From Acidimicrobiia bacterium (lineage in GTDB: Bacteria > Actinomycetota > Acidimicrobiia > Spongiisociales > UBA5794), in assembly GCA_041393965.1 (NCBI GenBank), contig JAWKJB010000002.1:711742-775741 (forward strand): a stretch of 64,000 nt of DNA. Direction: 5' to 3'. The notes below the pieces were generated by a model. The model searched no databases and was not told where the DNA came from. It saw nothing but the letters and a program-made list of their open reading frames with translations. The first letter of the stretch is position 1, and each line of letters begins with the position of its first letter. The translations under genes and the position numbers were made by a program. Of the stretch, positions 63,138 to 64,000 are shown in pieces.

Positions 63138-63143
63138 GTGCTC

Positions 63144-64000
63144 ATGAAGATCGACACCCGCACATCGGGTGGCGTCCTCGATCTACACGGCGACTTCCCC
63201 ACCCGCGATGTGCGGGTGCTGTGCGAAGAGTTTGCCACCGTTTCTGATGACGATCTCGAGTCGTGGATTGTTGCAACGAACCACCACATTGATGCTTTGC
63301 GTGCACGGTGGCTGGTGGGGATCGCCGAATATGACCGCCGCCAAACATCCCAGATCAACCACCAGCTATCCACCGTGGGGTGGCTGCGTTCCACATTGCG
63401 GGTAACCGGACGGGTCGCATCGACCCTGATACGCACCGCTCGAGGACTCGTTGCGATGCCAACCGTTGCCCGTGGTGCCCTCACCGGAGAGATCCCGCCA
63501 GATGCGGTAGTGCAACTCGACCAGGCCAGGCGACGCCACCGTGACGAGTTCGCCGGACACGAAACAGTGTTCGCTGACGCTGCGACCTACCTCGACCCGG
63601 TGCAGCTGCGGCGAGCAATCGGGTATTGGGAACAACAGATCGACTACCCATCAGCAGTAATCCGTGTACGCAAACAGCGTGCGAGGCGTCGCTTGTCGAT
63701 CAACGAGACCTTCGACGGGATGTGGCTCATCAACGGCGAGTTGGACCCACACACTGGGGCAGTGGTGTCAAAAGCAATCGACCACGCCTGTCGCAGCGCC
63801 TATCTCGATCCCACCGACCGCCGCACCCCGTGGCAGATCCGTGCCGACATCCTCGGCGACATCTGTGAACAATCCCTGCGCCACACCACCACCACCTCGA
63901 AAGGAGCCAAACCGCATGTGACGGTCACCGTCGACACCCAAGTGCTACTCCGGCTCCGTCAAGGATTCGCCACCATCGACAACAACCCGATCCCGGAAAC
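63144..64000 (+). CDS. DUF222 / HNH-endonuclease family (13E12-repeat type) protein, 3' end cut
   Basis: An open frame from ATG at 63144 to the right edge (285 complete codons). It follows the DUF222 layout: an N-terminal helical part with L-R-A-R-W-L-V-G-I-A-E-Y-D-R-R (about 51-65), then W-L-R-S-T-L-R-V-T-G-R-V-A (79-91), G-E-I-P-P-D-A-V-V (114-122) and the L-D-P-H-T-G-A-V-V segment (about 200-208). In full-length members a C-terminal HNH nuclease motif follows, which would lie beyond the window. These genes are often multicopy in Actinobacteria. Exact activity is unproven. Confidence 0.85.
   Translation, partial: MKIDTRTSGGVLDLHGDFPTRDVRVLCEEFATVSDDDLESWIVATNHHIDALRARWLVGIAEYDRRQTSQINHQLSTVGWLRSTLRVTGRVASTLIRTARGLVAMPTVARGALTGEIPPDAVVQLDQARRRHRDEFAGHETVFADAATYLDPVQLRRAIGYWEQQIDYPSAVIRVRKQRARRRLSINETFDGMWLINGELDPHTGAVVSKAIDHACRSAYLDPTDRRTPWQIRADILGDICEQSLRHTTTTSKGAKPHVTVTVDTQVLLRLRQGFATIDNNPIPE

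Overview
The window is high-GC DNA that is almost fully coding, with no gene-free stretch over 300 bases. It looks chromosomal and comes from a monoderm actinobacterium. The evidence is a division/cell-wall (dcw) cluster with sepF but no ftsA, a MurE with the meso-DAP signature DNPR, a eukaryotic-type IleS behind a T-box leader, a mycobacterial-type SOS box, several apparently leaderless genes, and a Get3/ArsA-like ATPase pair. An early-branching lineage such as Acidimicrobiia would fit, but that is inference and no genus can be named.

Layout. Positions 1-6576 (minus) hold a Tad/Flp pilus operon: cpaB-cpaE-cpaF-tadB-tadC, then a truncated multi-spanning membrane protein. rpsA and polA (6690-10951, minus) follow. 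Next come two paralogous TadE+TadG-like pairs (10980-15646, minus), so the pilus genes are split by rpsA-polA. A tRNA-Leu(CAA) lies at 15828-15913. A tryptophan block (15948-23001, minus) reads trpE, response regulator, histidine kinase, trpC-trpF-trpB-trpA. Then follow ccdA, an MFS and a MATE transporter, nth, a hotdog thioesterase, a small membrane protein, a double-domain ThyX-like protein, a small conserved protein, the ArsA/Get3-like pair, dnaE, pfkA and a WS/DGAT-type acyltransferase (23066-38049).

Positions 38046-43612 hold rluD, lspA, a degenerate DksA-like gene, a DUF167 gene and T-box-ileS. Positions 43605-61100 (minus) hold the dcw cluster, in transcription order mraZ-rsmH-ftsL-ftsI-murE-murF-mraY-murD-ftsW-murG-murC-murB-ftsQ-ftsZ-pgeF-yggS-sepF-yggT. 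Most junctions are 1-8 base overlaps, which implies translational coupling. The right end holds a SnoaL-like gene, an Arr-type rifamycin ADP-ribosyltransferase, a DUF5655 protein and a truncated DUF222/HNH-family gene under an SOS-type promoter.

The regulatory DNA is the most interesting part. There are four GTGG repeats at exact 10-base spacing across the mraZ promoter (predicted MraZ operator). A perfect 15-bp inverted repeat traps the rsmH ribosome binding site. A perfect 16-bp LexA-type palindrome fills the -35/-10 spacer of the DUF222/HNH gene. A T-box leader precedes ileS. Four start codons sit exactly 6 bases after a -10-like hexamer. No CRISPR array, insertion sequence, rRNA or prophage was seen.
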